Below, piece after piece: positions 52,239 to 61,653 of a stretch of DNA of 64,000 nucleotides (position 1 is its first letter; every line of letters starts with the position of its first letter). Source of the DNA: Croceivirga sp. (GTDB taxonomy: Bacteria > Bacteroidota > Bacteroidia > Flavobacteriales > Flavobacteriaceae); contig JANQSA010000085.1 in assembly GCA_028284285.1 (NCBI GenBank), positions 1 to 64,000 on the forward strand. The letters run 5' to 3'. Below the pieces are notes generated by a model that ran no database searches, was not told the DNA's origin, and worked only from the letters and a program-made list of their open reading frames with translations. Made by a program: the position numbers and the translations under genes.

Positions 52239-53597
52239 TTAGTAATGGAACTGTCTACTTTCTTCCAAAAATGGGTTGCGTTTTGGGGTCAACTCTTCTT
52301 TGGTCAGGGCATTAAACACTATGAAAATGAACAAGCCTGCAAAGAATAGTATTCCCCCTATTTCAGGTATTCCCAGATGCCAATTTTCTCCTACGGTTGC
52401 GGGCATAACCATATTAAATACATCCAGATAATGCCCAAATAAGATTACAATCCCCGTCATAATTACAAACCAATTCACCCGTTTGTAATCACTATTCATC
52501 AACACCAGCAAGGGGAAAATAAAATTAAGTACAACCATTCCAAAGAAGGGGAGTTTATAGTGCTCTATTCTGGTAACAAAATACGTCACTTCTTCAGGTA
52601 TATTCGCATACCAGATTAACATGAATTGACTGAACCAAAGGTACGTCCAGAAGATACTGATCCCAAACATAAACTTGGCAAGATCGTGAATATGGCTATC
52701 GTTCACCTCTTCCAGATATCCTTTGGATTTCAAATAAATGGTGATCATGGCAATAACGGTAATACCGGAAACAAACATACTGGCAAACACATACCATCCG
52801 AACAAGGTGCTGAACCAGTGCGGATCCAAGCTCATGATCCAGTCCCATGACATCATGGATTCCGTAACCAGGTAGAACACCAAAAACCCGGCGGACCACC
52901 TGAATTTCTTTTTAAAGTTGGAATTATCATCCGCTGAATCGTGGGCCAGACTCAGTTTTCGGGAAACCTGCCGGTAGGCAATCCACCCACCTAAGAAAAT
53001 GGCTGCTCTGATCAAAAAGAAAGTGGGATTAAGATACCCTTTTTTCCCCTGGAGTAATTCATCGTGTTCTACCACTTCAGCATCCATCCAGGTAAAGAGA
53101 TGATTAAAATGCAACACGGAAAGTACAAGAATTACAAATACAATAATTCCCCCGGGCACCAAATAGGCCGTTATCCCCTCCATGATCCGGAACAAGAGTG
53201 GCGACCATCCTGCCTGTGCCGCGTGTTGTACGGCATAAAAGGCCAGTACTCCCAATGAAATCATAAAGAAAAAGAAAGCCGCAACATAGAGTGCCGACCA
53301 GGGCCTGTTCTTCAATTGGTGATACACGTGTTCATCATGCGCAGCATCGTGGCCTCCTGCGGCATGCTCGCCTTCCCCGTGAGCCCCACCGTGTGCTTCT
53401 GTATCCCCATGCCCCACAGCTGCGGCACCTTCATCACCATGACCTCCATGGCCGTCATCATGACTTGCCGCAACCATAGCTTTGGCTTCTTCTACGTTAG
53501 CGGGGGTGGTCATGAACCCGGCAATCAGCATAATTAAGCCAAGCGCCATCGCTATGTACGATCCAATTTTTAGTCTGTTTGAAAAAGTATATTTCAT
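52239..53597 (-). CDS. actF: Alternative complex III subunit ActF (quinol:cytochrome c oxidoreductase)
   Basis: A 452-residue integral membrane subunit with about ten helices, paralogous to ActC/NrfD-type anchors. Helix 1 (about 10-30) is followed by an inserted loop rich in His and Gly (11 His in residues 46-93), then helix 2 at about 101-120. Other helices include MSWDWIMSLDPHWFSTLFGWYVF. ActC and ActF form the membrane core of ACIII, which oxidises menaquinol. The His-rich loop is not a standard feature. Sits between actE and cox2. Confidence 0.93.
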   Translation of the reverse strand: MKYTFSNRLKIGSYIAMALGLIMLIAGFMTTPANVEEAKAMVAASHDDGHGGHGDEGAAAVGHGDTEAHGGAHGEGEHAAGGHDAAHDEHVYHQLKNRPWSALYVAAFFFFMISLGVLAFYAVQHAAQAGWSPLLFRIMEGITAYLVPGGIIVFVILVLSVLHFNHLFTWMDAEVVEHDELLQGKKGYLNPTFFLIRAAIFLGGWIAYRQVSRKLSLAHDSADDNSNFKKKFRWSAGFLVFYLVTESMMSWDWIMSLDPHWFSTLFGWYVFASMFVSGITVIAMITIYLKSKGYLEEVNDSHIHDLAKFMFGISIFWTYLWFSQFMLIWYANIPEEVTYFVTRIEHYKLPFFGMVVLNFIFPLLVLMNSDYKRVNWFVIMTGIVILFGHYLDVFNMVMPATVGENWHLGIPEIGGILFFAGLFIFIVFNALTKEELTPKRNPFLEESRQFHY

Positions 53598-53607
53598 TCC
53601 GATTGGC

Positions 53608-54180
53608 TTATTTGGATAGGTCTTCTTTTAATTGCATTACATATTCCGCAATCTGCCACAATTCTTCTTCCGTACTCACCTGAGAAGCATACGATCCCAT
53701 GGAGTTCAATCCATAATACATGGTATGGTACGTACTTCCTACCGTAATATTTCTTGCGGCATCCGCATAACTTGGAACACCCAATATTTTTTCTCTTTTC
53801 ACTAAAGTACCCTGGCCTGCTCCTTTTGCTCCATGGCAAATAGCGCAATAGATATCATAGAGCTCTTTCCCCTTGGCCAAATTTTCTTCCCGCTGCAAAG
53901 AATCCAAAGGACTAGGTTGTAAACGGGCCAATTCCTTTCCTTCCAGGGTGTTATCAAATTCATAGGGCAACCATTCTCTTGACACCGTATTCTCGGCGGG
54001 CAGCATGGCCGCAGTACCGTCAGGAAGGAGTCCGTTAGCATTGCCTTCATAGGTCTCGTAACCCACAGATTCATACATATTGGGCATGTACTGATAGTTG
54101 GGTTCATTCTTATCAAAACAAGAAGTAACCCCTACGAAAAGAAGGATACACACCGCTAATTTTGAAATGCTTTTTATCAT
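53608..54180 (-). CDS. actE: Alternative complex III subunit ActE, monohaem cytochrome c lipoprotein
   Basis: The frame opens at 54216 but I start at the ATG at 54180, which begins a lipoprotein signal (VGVTSC, lipid-bearing Cys21); 190 residues. One c-type haem motif CAICH (112-116). A Met ligand probably lies in the C-terminal part (SMGSYASQV). It accepts electrons within ACIII and passes them toward the oxidase. Four bases separate it from actD. Confidence 0.93.
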   Translation of the reverse strand: MIKSISKLAVCILLFVGVTSCFDKNEPNYQYMPNMYESVGYETYEGNANGLLPDGTAAMLPAENTVSREWLPYEFDNTLEGKELARLQPSPLDSLQREENLAKGKELYDIYCAICHGAKGAGQGTLVKREKILGVPSYADAARNITVGSTYHTMYYGLNSMGSYASQVSTEEELWQIAEYVMQLKEDLSK

Positions 54181-54184
54181 AGTC

Positions 54185-54709
54185 CTACTTTTTTGGCACG
54201 TGGACCTCAATAGCACCCGTATCCAATAACAATTCTTTTAATTCTTCCTCATCGCCCTTTACCTGTACTTCCACCAAAAATTTATCATCCGTTGTTCTCA
54301 CATCAGGATTCTCCGCTTCTTTGAAGGGCCACATTTTGCTACGGAGGTAAAAGGTAATTACCATTAAGTGGGCGGCAAAGAACACTGTCATTTCGAACAT
54401 GATGGGCACAAAAGCCGGCATGTTTTCCAAATAGCTGAAGCTGGGTTTCCCGCCAATATCCTGTGGCCAATCCTGGATCATGATGTAGTTCATCATGGTA
54501 ATGGCAACGGCCAATCCCAAACAGCCATACATAAATGAGGTAATGGCAATCCGGGTGTCGGCGAGCCCCATGGCTTTATCCAAACCGTGGACCGGGAAAG
54601 GGGTGTACACCTCCTCGATATGGTATTTTTTGGAACGCAGTTCTTTAACGGCATGCATCAGCAAGTCGTCATCGTCATACATTGCCTTAAAAATAGTGGT
54701 TGCTGCCAT
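54185..54709 (-). CDS. actD: Alternative complex III subunit ActD (DUF3341)
   Basis: A 174-residue protein with two membrane helices (about 55-80, 95-120) joined by a short loop and flanked by soluble ends. The N-terminus has the DUF3341 pattern VYTPFPVHGLDKAMG. It has no cofactor motif and is a structural part of ACIII. Seven bases downstream of actC. Confidence 0.94.
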   Translation of the reverse strand: MAATTIFKAMYDDDDLLMHAVKELRSKKYHIEEVYTPFPVHGLDKAMGLADTRIAITSFMYGCLGLAVAITMMNYIMIQDWPQDIGGKPSFSYLENMPAFVPIMFEMTVFFAAHLMVITFYLRSKMWPFKEAENPDVRTTDDKFLVEVQVKGDEEELKELLLDTGAIEVHVPKK

Positions 54710-54716
54710 GGTTTGT

Positions 54717-56447
54717 CTAGTCTAGATTTATCAATTTTCTTGCCTGCCCTGCCCAATCATCACGTCGCGCCCTTCCGGGGAATGAACCAGTGATCGAATC
54801 CAGTAAATCGTATTCATTTTCGGTCATTTTACTCACCTGCAAGAAGGAGAAAATACCAATCTTATTTAATGTCTTTTCCATTAACGGACCAATACCCTTT
54901 ACTTTCTTTAAGTCGTCCGGGATCTGACTGCCAATATCAAACTTGCCAATACGATCCAACAGCTGCAGTACTGGCTGTCCCTGAGGCACTACCTCCGGCA
55001 CTTCTTCTTGCTCCGGTTCGATCTCAATAATTACGCCACGCTCCGGTTTGGTGTAAAGCGGTTGACCCGCTGCACGAAGGGCTTTATACCGTTCTCCTGA
55101 GGATTTTAAGATCGATTTCACCTCTGCCTGTGCAATCACCGGGAATGTCCTGGAATAAAGAAGGAACAATACAAAGAAGAACCCGATCGTACCAATAAAT
55201 ATTCCGATATCCACAAACGTTGGCGAGAACATCGTCCAGGAAGAGGGTAAATAATCCCGGTGCAATGAGGTAACAATAATTACGAAGCGCTCAAACCACA
55301 TCCCGATATTCACTACAATCGAGATGAAAAAAGAGAACATGATACTGGTACGCAATTTCTTAAACCACATGAATTGGGGAGAGAATACGTTACAGGTCAT
55401 CATAGACCAGTAGGCCCACCAATAGGGACCTGTAGCCCGGTTGAGGAAGGCGTATTGCTCGTATTCCACCCCGGAATACCATGCTATAAATAACTCCGTA
55501 ATGTAGGCGCAACCCACAATAGAACCGGTAATCATAATAACGATATTCATCAGCTCAATGTGCTGTACGGTGATGTAGGCTTCCAGGTTGCATACCTTAC
55601 GCATGATGATCAACAGGGTTTGCACCATGGCAAATCCTGAGAAGATCGCCCCCGCAACGAAATACGGTGGGAAAATGGTGGTATGCCATCCCGGGATTAC
55701 TGAAGTGGCAAAGTCGAAGGATACAATAGTGTGTACGGAAAGTACCAGAGGGGTCGCCAAACCTGCCAATACCAGGGATACCTCCTCAAAACGCTGCCAG
55801 TCTTTGGCCCTACCCGTCCAGCCAAAGCTCAACAGGCTGTAAATTTTCTTTTGGAAGGGCTTTATCGCTCTGTCACGGATCATCGCAAAATCCGGAAGCA
55901 ATCCTGTCCACCAGAACACCAAGGATACCGAAAGATAGGTGGAGATGGCAAACACGTCCCAAAGCAATGGGGAATTAAAATTCACCCATAGGGATCCAAA
56001 CTGGTTGGGTATAGGCAACACCCAATACGCCAGCCAGGGCCTTCCCATGTGGATAATAGGGAATAATCCCGCTTGAATTACTGAGAAAATCGTCATAGCT
56101 TCCGCAGAGCGGTTGATCGCCATACGCCACTTTTGACGGAATAGTAACAGTACCGCTGAGATCAAGGTTCCTGCGTGACCAATACCTACCCACCAGACGA
56201 AGTTGGTAATATCCCAGGCCCAATTCACTGTTTTATTAAGGCCCCAGACCCCAATTCCCGTTGAAATGGTGTAAATGATACAACCCACTCCCCATAGAAA
56301 TGCCACCAATGCAATGGAGAACACTATCCACCATTGTTTATTGGCCTTACCCTCTACGGGTCTGGCAATATCTACGGAAACATCGTGGTAGCCTTTATCG
56401 CCAAGGACAAGGGGTTTTCGTATCGGTGCTTCGTAATGCGATGCCAT
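54717..56447 (-). CDS. actC: Alternative complex III subunit ActC (NrfD-like) with helix-hairpin-helix tail
   Basis: A 576-residue membrane subunit. About ten helices form the NrfD/PsrC-like quinol-binding core to about residue 450. A charged, Pro-rich linker is followed by an additional soluble domain at about 509-576 containing LKKVKGIGPLMEKTLNKIG, a helix-hairpin-helix (DUF4332-like) motif. Such domains also appear at the ends of some NuoE and ribosomal L21 proteins. The core oxidises menaquinol. The tail is cytoplasmic or at the membrane surface; its partner is unknown. Confidence 0.93.
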   Translation of the reverse strand: MASHYEAPIRKPLVLGDKGYHDVSVDIARPVEGKANKQWWIVFSIALVAFLWGVGCIIYTISTGIGVWGLNKTVNWAWDITNFVWWVGIGHAGTLISAVLLLFRQKWRMAINRSAEAMTIFSVIQAGLFPIIHMGRPWLAYWVLPIPNQFGSLWVNFNSPLLWDVFAISTYLSVSLVFWWTGLLPDFAMIRDRAIKPFQKKIYSLLSFGWTGRAKDWQRFEEVSLVLAGLATPLVLSVHTIVSFDFATSVIPGWHTTIFPPYFVAGAIFSGFAMVQTLLIIMRKVCNLEAYITVQHIELMNIVIMITGSIVGCAYITELFIAWYSGVEYEQYAFLNRATGPYWWAYWSMMTCNVFSPQFMWFKKLRTSIMFSFFISIVVNIGMWFERFVIIVTSLHRDYLPSSWTMFSPTFVDIGIFIGTIGFFFVLFLLYSRTFPVIAQAEVKSILKSSGERYKALRAAGQPLYTKPERGVIIEIEPEQEEVPEVVPQGQPVLQLLDRIGKFDIGSQIPDDLKKVKGIGPLMEKTLNKIGIFSFLQVSKMTENEYDLLDSITGSFPGRARRDDWAGQARKLINLD

Positions 56448-56470
56448 ATATCGTATTCTAATTTTATTGG

Positions 56471-59400
56471 TTATGCCTCGTTGGTATTCCTCACTTTAAC
56501 ATGGTAAAACACGTTGGGTTGTGTGCCCACATGCTCCAATAAGTGGTACATTCTTTCCTCTTTTTTCAACTTGGCCACTTTGCTCTCACTATTATTGACG
56601 TCTCCAAAGACAATTGCGCCACTATTACAGGCTGATGAACAGGCAGTCTGGAATTCGCCATCCTGCACTTCCCGTCCTTCCCGTTTAGCGTCCAGAATGG
56701 TTTTTTGTGTCATCTGAATACACCAGGAACATTTTTCCATAACCCCTCTTGAGCGTACATTGACGTCAGGATTCAACACCATTTTCCCAAGATCGTTGTT
56801 CATATGGAAATTGAACTCATCGTTGTCGCTGTACAGGAACCAATTGAAGCGACGTACTTTATAGGGGCAGTTATTGGCACAATAACGGGTACCCACACAA
56901 CGGTTGTACGCCATATGATTATGGCCTTGCCTGCTGTGTGCCGTTGCAGCGACCGGACAAACCGTTTCACAGGGCGCATGATTACAATGCTGACACATTA
57001 CCGGCTGGAAGGCTACCTGCGGATTTTCCGACGGATTCTCCAGGTCCAGCATGGTATTGCGATAACCTTCAGGAGCCGCATCCTTTTCTTCCACATCATT
57101 TTCAAAAGTATCGGCAGACGAATAATATCGGTCTATTCGCAACCAGTGCATATCCCGGGAAAGGCGTATTTCTTTTTTCCCTACTACCGGAACATTGTTT
57201 TCCGCATGACAGGCTATTACACAAGCCCCGCAACCTGTACAGGCATTGAGGTCAATAGACATGTTGAAGTGATGCCCAATGGAACGGTCAAAACCTTCCC
57301 ATAGATCTACCGTAGTAGCAGGAACTTCCTGGTGATCTAACGACACTACAGGAACCGGATTCCAAACATGGGGCTCCTCGGTGTTAAACTCTTGTAAGGT
57401 GGTCTCCTTGATAATATCTCCACGACCCATTAAGGTATTGTGCAACTGGATACAGGCAAACTCATGTATTCCTTCCGCCTTGGCAAGAGAAACGGATTGT
57501 ACATTATTGAAGTTCTTGTACAATGGAAAAGCGTTTACTCCGGTTTGCATTTCTTCCTGCACCCCTTCTTTTCTTCCGTAACCCAGAGATAACCCGACGG
57601 TTCCTTTTGCCTGTCCGGGCTGAATGATTACCGGCACATTTTCAACAGTTGTACCCTCTACAGTAACATTGACATAGCTCCCGTCCAGCCCTCCATTAGC
57701 CACATTATAATTTTCCAGGCCCATTTCAACGGCATCTGCTTTAGAGACCGTAATATAGTTGTCCCAGGAGACCCGGGAAATGGGATCCGGGAATTCTTGT
57801 AACCATGGATTATTGGCTTGCTTTCCATCTCCCATACCTACTTTAGAGTACAAGCTAAGTTCCATTCCTGGTGCTGTACTACTGGTAAGGGATCGCAATG
57901 CTGCTGTGATGGATGAAACAGTAGAAGTTATTTCTTCCGTTGTTTCCTGCGTATTATCGGTGGCGACCGCCTCTGTATCTTCACTAAGCCCAGGGGAAAC
58001 ACCTTCAAAGATCCCATCTTGTAAGGCTTTGTTCCAACTTGCGCCATTCAGGACATTGGTCGACCAGTTTTCCTTTACATAATCATAATAGCTCTGTTCA
58101 CTACCCATCCAGTTCAACACACAGCTTTGGAACTGGCGCGTGTCAAAAAGTTCGCGGATCACCGGTTGCATCAGGCTAAAATGCCCTTTTTTCAACTCGG
58201 CATCCCCCCAGGATTCCAAAAAGTGGGAAGCAGCAGCAACATGGGTGACCGATTTTGCCGTTTCATCATTACTAAACGCAAAATAAACAGAAACGTCCAC
58301 CTTGCTTAATCCTTCTACAAAATCATTAGCATTGGGCAGGGAATAGACAGGATTTACCCCGTCAATTATCAACATTCCCACCTTACCGGCATTCATATCC
58401 ACCACCAGTTTATTTACCGCATTGACATCTCCATTTCGGACATATCTCGGCGTAGTAGGGTCAAAGGCTTCACTTTGCAACAGGGTATTGATAGCCAGGG
58501 AAACTCTTTGGGCATCCAAATCATTCAATCCGCAAACCACAACGGCCTTGCTCCCCGCCTTCCGAATTTCGGAAGCTACGGCATCTACCAAACCATCAAT
58601 TTCCGAGTTTCCACCTCCAACAGTGCTGCCATTCAATTTGCCATAGAGCTTAGCCAGAGCTACTTTCATATCCGAAGGCTTCATAGGCACCCGGGTATCT
58701 GCATTGGCCCCGGTAAGCGACAAATTGCCCTCCATATGAATGTGGCGCGACATTTTTCCGTGATGGGGCACTCTTCCCTTCGCATAGCCGGAGTCATATC
58801 CTCCTCCTTGCCAGTCGCTCAGGAAATCTGCGTCAAAAGAAACAATAAGCTCCGCTTTGCTAAAATCGTAATCCGCCAAAGCCCTTTCTCCATAAGCGGC
58901 CTCATAGGCATTTAATGCCGCATCCTCAGAAATGGCATCATAGACAACATGAGCAACGTTTCCAAATTGCTCGGAGAACGCTCCTATTAACTTACTGGTG
59001 GAAGGGCTCGCATAGGTTTGTGTCAGGAACACTACTTGCCCTCCTGAATTTTGCAAGGCACCCAACTTGGCTTTTACGGTAGCATCCAGCACATTCCATT
59101 CGATGGGTTCCCCATTGGCCATGGGGCCTTGTACCCTCTTGCTATCGTATAAGGAAAGAACAGCGGCATTTATCCTGGCGTTTGCCCCTCCCAGGGTTTT
59201 GGCCCTGTCGTTATTTTCAATTTTTATAGGACGCCCTTCACGGGTCTTCACCAAAATACTGGCAAAATCAAAACCATCTGCAATGGTGGTGGCGTAGTAA
59301 TTGGCTACCCCCGGTACTATATTTTCCGGTTGAATAACGTAAGGGACTGATTTGTGTACCGGTCCTTCGCAGGCAGCCATAGTAGCGGCAGCGGTACTAA

Positions 59401-59581
59401 AACCAACGTATTTAAGAAAATCCCTTCGGGAGGTACTAGAACTCTCTAAACCCTCTTTATCCCCGAGAAAATCATCTACCGGAATATGCTCTGCAAACTC
59501 GTTCTGTCTTAGCGTCTCAACAATGGAATCGTTAGGATTAAGCTCCGCTTCACTCTTCCAGTATCTTTTGTTTGATGCCAT
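56471..59581 (-). CDS. actB: Alternative complex III subunit ActB (iron-sulfur / molybdopterin-oxidoreductase-like)
   Basis: A 1036-residue periplasmic subunit. The N-terminal segment carries a twin-arginine signal SRRDFLKYVGF, followed by MAAC, which could be lipid-modified. The first part (about 60-730) has the fold of molybdopterin oxidoreductases but in ACIII has no molybdenum cofactor. About 780-990 has four Cys clusters (CTGCGACVIACH, CQHCNHAPCETVC, CVGTRYCANNC and CSWC..CSSAC), as for three [4Fe-4S] and one [3Fe-4S] centre. It takes electrons from the quinol site of ActC. Confidence 0.95.
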   Translation of the reverse strand: MASNKRYWKSEAELNPNDSIVETLRQNEFAEHIPVDDFLGDKEGLESSSTSRRDFLKYVGFSTAAATMAACEGPVHKSVPYVIQPENIVPGVANYYATTIADGFDFASILVKTREGRPIKIENNDRAKTLGGANARINAAVLSLYDSKRVQGPMANGEPIEWNVLDATVKAKLGALQNSGGQVVFLTQTYASPSTSKLIGAFSEQFGNVAHVVYDAISEDAALNAYEAAYGERALADYDFSKAELIVSFDADFLSDWQGGGYDSGYAKGRVPHHGKMSRHIHMEGNLSLTGANADTRVPMKPSDMKVALAKLYGKLNGSTVGGGNSEIDGLVDAVASEIRKAGSKAVVVCGLNDLDAQRVSLAINTLLQSEAFDPTTPRYVRNGDVNAVNKLVVDMNAGKVGMLIIDGVNPVYSLPNANDFVEGLSKVDVSVYFAFSNDETAKSVTHVAAASHFLESWGDAELKKGHFSLMQPVIRELFDTRQFQSCVLNWMGSEQSYYDYVKENWSTNVLNGASWNKALQDGIFEGVSPGLSEDTEAVATDNTQETTEEITSTVSSITAALRSLTSSTAPGMELSLYSKVGMGDGKQANNPWLQEFPDPISRVSWDNYITVSKADAVEMGLENYNVANGGLDGSYVNVTVEGTTVENVPVIIQPGQAKGTVGLSLGYGRKEGVQEEMQTGVNAFPLYKNFNNVQSVSLAKAEGIHEFACIQLHNTLMGRGDIIKETTLQEFNTEEPHVWNPVPVVSLDHQEVPATTVDLWEGFDRSIGHHFNMSIDLNACTGCGACVIACHAENNVPVVGKKEIRLSRDMHWLRIDRYYSSADTFENDVEEKDAAPEGYRNTMLDLENPSENPQVAFQPVMCQHCNHAPCETVCPVAATAHSRQGHNHMAYNRCVGTRYCANNCPYKVRRFNWFLYSDNDEFNFHMNNDLGKMVLNPDVNVRSRGVMEKCSWCIQMTQKTILDAKREGREVQDGEFQTACSSACNSGAIVFGDVNNSESKVAKLKKEERMYHLLEHVGTQPNVFYHVKVRNTNEA

Positions 59582-59611
59582 ATGATTCTTAAAGAATATC
59601 TTCTATGATTA

Positions 59612-60994
59612 TTAATAGTGACACTTACCACATTCCAAGCCACCCATTTGTGCTGCGGTCAGCTTCTCCACACCATATTTTTTTGAAAGCTCATCATGGA
59701 TTTTCTTGTAATACCCATTGTCAGCTACCTGAACTTCCGTTTCCCGGTGGCAATTGATACACCACCCCATGGTCAATGGCGAATATTGGTACATGATTTC
59801 CATTTCTTCCACGGGCCCATGACAGGTCTGACACTCGATCTTCCCCGCGGTAACGTGTTGGGCGTGGTTAAAATACGCGAAATCCGGTAAGTTGTGAATA
59901 CGCACCCATTCCACAGGCTGGGACTCTCCTGTATACCGTTGATTTTCTTCATCCCAACCTACGGCTTTGTACAGTTTCTTGATTTCGTTTGTATAAAACT
60001 CGTTGGTATACCCGTTAGCCAGGTCTTCCGCAGAAGGCCCTTCAGGATTACCCTTATACTCATAAATAGACTTATGACAATTCATACAAACATTCAGTGA
60101 GGGAATACCGGAATGCTTGGATACTCTGGCGGATGAATGACAATACTGACATTCTATTTTATTGTCGCCCGCATGGATCTTGTGTGAATAGTGAATAGGT
60201 TGAATGGGTGCATAGCCCTGATCCACCCCGATCTGAGACATCCAGGCATACGCAAAATAAGCACTCCCCAGTAACAGGGCCACCACAGTACAAAACACCA
60301 GAAATTGGTTTTGCGCAAACGCTTTCCAGATGGGGACGCGTTGCACCGCCGCTTCTTTTGCCAATTCCACTCCGTTTGCCTCGGCAATTCTTCGCAGTGT
60401 CCGGTTCACCAAGATCAGCATCACCACCAATAATCCGAAAATTACCGCCAGGGCTCCCAGAATAATTTGATTTGAAATACCTCCGGAATCCCCTGTTCCG
60501 GTCCCTGTATCTGCAGCGGCAACCGCTGTGACTACCGGCTCTGGCGGAGGCGCAGCGGTGTAGGCCAAAATATCATCAATATCCTGATCTGACAAGGTTG
60601 GAAATGCGGTCATCGCCGCCTGATTGTACTCGTTGTAAATGCGAATGGCGTAGGCATCTCCCGAAGCGATCATCCCGGCACTGTTTCTAATCCAGGCATA
60701 TAACCATTCTTTATCTAACCCTTCTTCCTCCAGAAGCCGGGTTTCCACATTGGCCAGTGCAGGTCCGGTCATCTTCCTGTTCAGCGCATGACACGCGGCG
60801 CAGTTTTGATTGAACAACTGTTTCCCCTTTGCAGGATCGCCTCCCAAATCTGCAGCTGCCTCGACAGCCTCAGCTTCCGCAGGTTCGGCGGTTTCTTCTT
60901 GCGCTAAGAGCGGAGTAAAAAATAACTGGAGAAGTAAAAGAAAACTTAGACCAAAAACTTTTGAAAATTCAACCCGGTTGAATAGCTTTTTCAT
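59612..60994 (-). CDS. actA: Alternative complex III subunit ActA, multihaem cytochrome c with N-terminal monohaem domain
   Basis: A 460-residue exported cytochrome. After a signal peptide (residues 1-32) comes a class I monohaem domain (CAACH near 70), a long Pro/Thr linker, a membrane helix (about 172-195), then a second helix (about 230-252) and a periplasmic part with five CxxCH motifs (CQYCH, CMNCH, CQTCH, CINCH, CGKCH). In total six haem motifs. First gene of the operon; it precedes actB by 30 bp. Promoter box at 61080. Confidence 0.95.
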   Translation of the reverse strand: MKKLFNRVEFSKVFGLSFLLLLQLFFTPLLAQEETAEPAEAEAVEAAADLGGDPAKGKQLFNQNCAACHALNRKMTGPALANVETRLLEEEGLDKEWLYAWIRNSAGMIASGDAYAIRIYNEYNQAAMTAFPTLSDQDIDDILAYTAAPPPEPVVTAVAAADTGTGTGDSGGISNQIILGALAVIFGLLVVMLILVNRTLRRIAEANGVELAKEAAVQRVPIWKAFAQNQFLVFCTVVALLLGSAYFAYAWMSQIGVDQGYAPIQPIHYSHKIHAGDNKIECQYCHSSARVSKHSGIPSLNVCMNCHKSIYEYKGNPEGPSAEDLANGYTNEFYTNEIKKLYKAVGWDEENQRYTGESQPVEWVRIHNLPDFAYFNHAQHVTAGKIECQTCHGPVEEMEIMYQYSPLTMGWCINCHRETEVQVADNGYYKKIHDELSKKYGVEKLTAAQMGGLECGKCHY

Positions 60995-61079
60995 ACTAAC
61001 GTACTTGTTATCTCAATCCTGGCACGGATTTGGTGCTGATACTGTGAATACTAGCATTTACCGTGTCTAAAATTGCAGA

Positions 61080-61087
61080 CAAAAATA
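61080..61087 (-). promoter_or_regulatory. -7 element of the act-cox operon
   Basis: The minus strand reads TATTTTTG (TAnnTTTG) 85 bp before the actA start, leaving a leader of about 80 nt. No TTG is found at the usual -33 spacing. Confidence 0.5.
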
Positions 61088-61166
61088 CAATACCGCTCAC
61101 TTTTTTTAAATGTTAAGGGATTTATAATCCATAATTTATATCAATTCTAAATAGAGTAAATTCATT

Positions 61167-61194
61167 TTGTTTAAACATTAAAAAATTACTTTTG
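61167..61194 (+). promoter_or_regulatory. Promoter of the SPOR-domain gene
   Basis: TTG (61167-61169), 17 bp, then TACTTTTG (61187-61194) followed by C: both halves of the Bacteroidota consensus. The ATG follows 23 bp later. Confidence 0.75.
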
Positions 61195-61217
61195 CAACTA
61201 CCTTTTTTCTGTGAATC

Positions 61218-61598
61218 ATGAGTATCCTTAAAACCTCAATAATTACAGTAGTTATCAGTTTTTTCTGCCTTAGCCTTACCGCTCAGGAGGGTGTGGTACG
61301 CATTCAACAAGATCCTAAAATTGATCAATTGCTAAAAGTGTACAAAAAGGTGAATTCTGAAAAAGGATACTATCAAATCCAGGTAGGTTTTGGCAATTAC
61401 GAAAAGGCCCTTCAACTAAAGTCACAGGTGGAAACTGATTTTCCCAGGTGGTACTCCAAAATTGAATTTCAGGAACCTACCTACCGGGTGCGTTTGGGGA
61501 AATTTTCAGATAAACTGGAAGCCGAAAGAAAATTTGAAGAGGTCCGGAAAAAATATCCCAACGCCATGTTGCTGGACCCTGAAAATACTTCTCGCTAG
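61218..61598 (+). CDS. SPOR-domain protein, exported
   Basis: A 126-residue protein with a signal peptide ending SLTAQ (about 1-22). A single SPOR domain occupies about 48-120 (GYYQIQVGFGNYEKALQLK, YRVRLGKFSDKLEAERKFEEV). SPOR domains bind denuded peptidoglycan at division sites. No membrane anchor beyond the signal. It lies between infB and the act operon on the opposite strand, an arrangement common in flavobacteria. Confidence 0.92.
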   Translation: MSILKTSIITVVISFFCLSLTAQEGVVRIQQDPKIDQLLKVYKKVNSEKGYYQIQVGFGNYEKALQLKSQVETDFPRWYSKIEFQEPTYRVRLGKFSDKLEAERKFEEVRKKYPNAMLLDPENTSR

Positions 61599-61653
61599 CA
61601 GGGACCACGACAATATCAAACCAATGCACTTAAAGGCAACGGTGTAAACTGGT

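Noticed and set aside
56471-59581. ActB as a molybdenum enzyme
   Set aside because: It sits in a complete ACIII operon, and ActB is known to keep the fold without the molybdenum cofactor.
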